Shown here: positions 61,735-64,000 of the stretch, one piece after another
How the letters are laid out: each line of letters starts with the position of its first letter
Numbering within the stretch: the first letter of the stretch is position 1
Source of the DNA: JAGRGG01 sp965217265
Lineage (GTDB): Bacteria > Pseudomonadota > Alphaproteobacteria > Geminicoccales > Geminicoccaceae
Assembly: GCA_965217265.1 (NCBI GenBank)
Contig: CBDCHP010000004.1
Coordinates: 162,229 to 226,228 of the forward strand
Direction: 5' to 3'
DNA: 64,000 nt
Notes under the pieces: generated by a model
What the model was told of the DNA's origin: nothing
What the model saw: only the letters and a program-made list of their open reading frames with translations
Database searches by the model: none
Translations under genes and position numbers: made by a program

Positions 61735-62555
61735 GGCGGCTTGTCGTAGCCCATCGGCGAGCGGGTGAAGACCTCGACGCCGTCCTCGCTCACCCCGACC
61801 GTGTGCTCGAACTGGGCCGAGAGCGAGCGGTCGCGGGTGACGGTGGTCCAGCCGTCCTTGAGGATCTTCACCTCATGCCGCCCGGCGTTGATCATCGGCT
61901 CGATCGTGAACAGCATGCCGGGCCTCAAGACGAGCCCCTTGCCGGGCTCGCCGAAGTGGCGCACCTCCGGCGCGTCGTGAAAGACGCGGCCGAGGCCGTG
62001 GCCGACGAAGTCGCGCACGACCGAGAACCGAGCACCCTCCGCGACGCGCTGAATGGCGTGGCCGACGTCGCCGAGCGTGGCGCCCGGCCGCACCGCCTCG
62101 ATCCCGGCCCACATGGCGTCGTAGGTCACCTCGATCAGCCGCCCGGCCTTCACCGAAGTCCCGCCGCCGGCGACGAACATCCGGCTCGTGTCGCCGTACC
62201 AGCCGTCCAGGATCACCGTGACGTCGATGTTGAGGATGTCGCCGCCGGCGAGGCGCTTGTCGTCGGAGGGGATGCCGTGGTTGACGACGTGGTTGATCGA
62301 GATGCAAGAGCTCTTGGGATAACCCTTGTAGCCGAGCGTCGCCGGTATAGCGCCGTTGTCGCGCATGAAGGTCTCGATGATCCGGTCGAGTTCGCCGGTG
62401 CTGACGCCCGGGACGACGTGAGGGGTAACGTGGTCCAAGGTCGCCGCGGCGAACCTGCCGGCGTCGCGCATCGAAGCGAACGCGTCCGGCCCGTGCAGCG
62501 GCACCGAGCGGCCGGTGCCGTCCTTGTCGATCGTCAACTGCATGGTCGATTCCAA
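61722..62555 (-). CDS. map: Methionine aminopeptidase, type I
   Basis: This 277-residue metalloprotease removes initiator methionine from new proteins. The five metal ligands are visible: Asp in NIDVTVILDG, Asp in GDTSRMF, His in GHGLGRVFHDAPEV, Glu in LFTIEPMI and Glu in AQFEHTVGV. An N-terminal stretch of about 25 residues precedes the catalytic domain. The start ATG at 62555 is five codons before a second ATG; either may be used. It is transcribed after the amidase gene, two bases apart. Confidence 0.95.
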   Translation of the reverse strand: MESTMQLTIDKDGTGRSVPLHGPDAFASMRDAGRFAAATLDHVTPHVVPGVSTGELDRIIETFMRDNGAIPATLGYKGYPKSSCISINHVVNHGIPSDDKRLAGGDILNIDVTVILDGWYGDTSRMFVAGGGTSVKAGRLIEVTYDAMWAGIEAVRPGATLGDVGHAIQRVAEGARFSVVRDFVGHGLGRVFHDAPEVRHFGEPGKGLVLRPGMLFTIEPMINAGRHEVKILKDGWTTVTRDRSLSAQFEHTVGVSEDGVEVFTRSPMGYDKPPYPV

Positions 62556-62557
62556 GT

Positions 62558-63964
62558 CTAGAAGCCCTGTGGTCGCCGCGCGCTAAAGCCGGTCGCCCTA
62601 TCGAGATGGTGCGCGATGCGCAAGAGCAACCCCTCGCCGAACGGCTTGGCGACGAGTTGCACCCCCATCGGCGAGCCGTCGTCGAGCGGGTCGCAGGGCA
62701 CGCTCAACGCCGGCAGACCTAAGTAGTTGAAGACGAAGATGAAGTGGCCCATGCGCCGCACGAGGTCGAGGTAGGCGGCCCCGCCGACGCCGGCCTCGGC
62801 CACCGTCGGCACCGGCCCCGCCAGCGCCGGCAGCAGCAGCGCCCTCGCCTGTCCCAGGGCGGCGCCCACGAACGCCTCGACGTGCCGCGCCCTCGCCCGC
62901 AGTGCTTGCAGATAGTCGACCGCGAGGATCGTCTGGCCCGGCACGATTCGGTCGCGCGTCTGCGCTTGGTACTCGGACGCGCGCGCGTCGACCCAGGGCG
63001 CGTGGTGCGCCGCCGCCTCGACCCGCATGACGAGGTCGCGAAGCGCGTTCAAGGGCATGAGCGGCGGCAACGTCACCGGCTCGACGACGGCGCCCGCGTC
63101 TTCGAGGTGCCGCGCGGTCGTCCTCAGCCGCTCGCGCACCTGGGCATCGACCTCGATCTCGAACGGCCCCTCGGCGAGCGCCACCCGCACCCCGCGCAGG
63201 TCGCGCCCCAACGCTTCCCGCGTCGCCGACGGCCCGCGCGGGCTCGTCGTCCGGTCGCGCGGGTCGTGGCCGCTCAAGGCGTCGAGCATCAAGGCGGCGT
63301 CCTCGGCCGTGCGGGCGAGTGCCCCGACGTGGTCGAGCGAGGGGCTGAGCGGCATGGCGCCGTAGCGGCTGATCCGGCCGTAGGTCGGCTTTAGGCCGAC
63401 GAGGTTGCAGCAGACGGCGGGGATGCGGATCGAGCCGCCCGTGTCCGAGCCGAGCGCCGCGTGGCACAACCCGGCCGCGACGGCCGCCGCCGAGCCGCTC
63501 GACGAGCCGCCGGGGACGCGATCGGGGGCCCAAGGGTTCACCGGGTTGCCGGCGATCGCGTTCAGCCCGGTCAGGCCGAGCGCGAACTCGACCATGTGCA
63601 GTTGGCCGAGGTCGATCGCACCGGCCGCGTCGAGCCGCTCCAGCGCTGCCGCCGTCACCTCGGGAACGAAACCGCGCCGCACGGCGCTGCCGAGGTCAGT
63701 CGGCCGTCCGGCGCGGTAGAACATCGCCTTGTGCGCCAGCGGGACGCCGTGCAGCGGCCCCAAGGCCCTCCCGGCTTTCTGCGCCGCGTCGGCGGCGTCG
63801 GCCGCCCGCAGGGCGGTCTCCGGTTCGAGCGCCGCCGCGACGTGAAGCGCCTCGCCCTTAGTCCTGAAGGCGTCGAGCGCCGCCTCGGTCGCCGCCCGCG
63901 CGCTCAAACGCCCGGCCGCGATCGCCCGCACCGTCTCGGCGAGGCTGAGGTCCGACGGGTTCAA
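62558..63964 (-). CDS. Amidase signature enzyme
   Basis: This 468-residue hydrolase has the Ser-cis-Ser-Lys triad: Lys in LAHKAMFYRAG (about 78), the serine-rich PGGSSSGSAAA and the nucleophile region DTGGSIRIPA (about 170-180). It hydrolyses an amide; the substrate cannot be told, and indole-acetamide hydrolase, GatA-like and generic amidases share these motifs. GatB/GatC are not nearby. The start is TTG at 63962-63964, which overlaps the preceding stop codon (TTGA), so translation is probably coupled. Confidence 0.85.
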   Translation of the reverse strand: MNPSDLSLAETVRAIAAGRLSARAATEAALDAFRTKGEALHVAAALEPETALRAADAADAAQKAGRALGPLHGVPLAHKAMFYRAGRPTDLGSAVRRGFVPEVTAAALERLDAAGAIDLGQLHMVEFALGLTGLNAIAGNPVNPWAPDRVPGGSSSGSAAAVAAGLCHAALGSDTGGSIRIPAVCCNLVGLKPTYGRISRYGAMPLSPSLDHVGALARTAEDAALMLDALSGHDPRDRTTSPRGPSATREALGRDLRGVRVALAEGPFEIEVDAQVRERLRTTARHLEDAGAVVEPVTLPPLMPLNALRDLVMRVEAAAHHAPWVDARASEYQAQTRDRIVPGQTILAVDYLQALRARARHVEAFVGAALGQARALLLPALAGPVPTVAEAGVGGAAYLDLVRRMGHFIFVFNYLGLPALSVPCDPLDDGSPMGVQLVAKPFGEGLLLRIAHHLDRATGFSARRPQGF

Positions 63965-64000
63965 GCCGCCTCGGCGTCGGCGAGGCGTTCGAGGGCGACG
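63961..64000 (-). CDS. C-terminal end of an upstream gene (partial)
   Basis: The minus strand at the right edge reads VALERLADAEAA then a TGA that overlaps the amidase TTG. Tight overlap and helical, Ala/Glu-rich composition suggest the end of a co-transcribed gene lying outside the window. Twelve residues are too few to name it. Confidence 0.45.
   Translation of the reverse strand, partial: VALERLADAEAA

Overview
The window is high-GC DNA from an alphaproteobacterium. A Rhodospirillales- or Geminicoccales-like host is an inference from codon use, the taurine gene set and the style of the housekeeping genes; nothing here fixes the genus. About 26 kb is chromosome, and it is split by a complete-looking 37.5 kb prophage.

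Left chromosome (1-20998). Positions 1-9242 form a taurine dissimilation cluster: a divergent, edge-truncated phosphate acetyltransferase (pta), taurine dehydrogenase subunits (tauX, tauY), sulfoacetaldehyde acetyltransferase (xsc), a putative sulfite/sulfate exporter (tauZ), a three-gene TRAP transporter (tauKLM) and a universal stress protein. Together they would import taurine, oxidise it to sulfoacetaldehyde, cleave that to acetyl phosphate plus sulfite, make acetyl-CoA and export the sulfur anion. Next come a TMEM43-like protein, an AlkA-type DNA glycosylase, a GFA-fold protein, gyrA, a coaD-queA-tgt operon (CoA and queuosine synthesis) and a ribose-type sugar ABC transporter. Three copies of a roughly 150-bp palindromic element sit between these genes.

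Prophage (20999-58560). It is integrated in a tRNA-Lys gene and bounded by a 38-bp direct repeat equal to the 5' half of that tRNA. From left to right it holds: integrase, excisionase-like gene and a YqaJ/Rad52 recombination operon (minus strand); a repressor and Cro-like switch with four GACA-N3-TGTC operators; an accessory strip with three toxin-antitoxin-like modules (HigBA, DUF4160/DUF2442, HicAB), DUF29 and a candidate origin; then a T7-like (podovirus) morphogenesis module on the plus strand, covering small and large terminase, portal, lysozyme/holin, scaffold, capsid, tail tubes, internal virion proteins, a 1444-residue polyvalent protein, tail fibre and tip proteins. No phage RNA or DNA polymerase is visible, so this is a temperate, host-polymerase-dependent podovirus. 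The large terminase is split by an intein exactly in its ATP-binding P-loop. A frameshift just after the first intein residue, and another in the tail-tube gene, mean that as written the prophage would be defective, unless these are sequencing errors.

Right chromosome (58523-64000). The intact tRNA-Lys is followed by electron-transfer-flavoprotein:ubiquinone oxidoreductase, a diguanylate cyclase, methionine aminopeptidase, an amidase and the last codons of another gene.

The most interesting signals are the P-loop intein with its frameshift, a tRNA-guanine transglycosylase that has lost three of its four zinc ligands, the repeated palindromic element, small palindromes inserted in frame in phage genes, and the polyvalent ejection protein.
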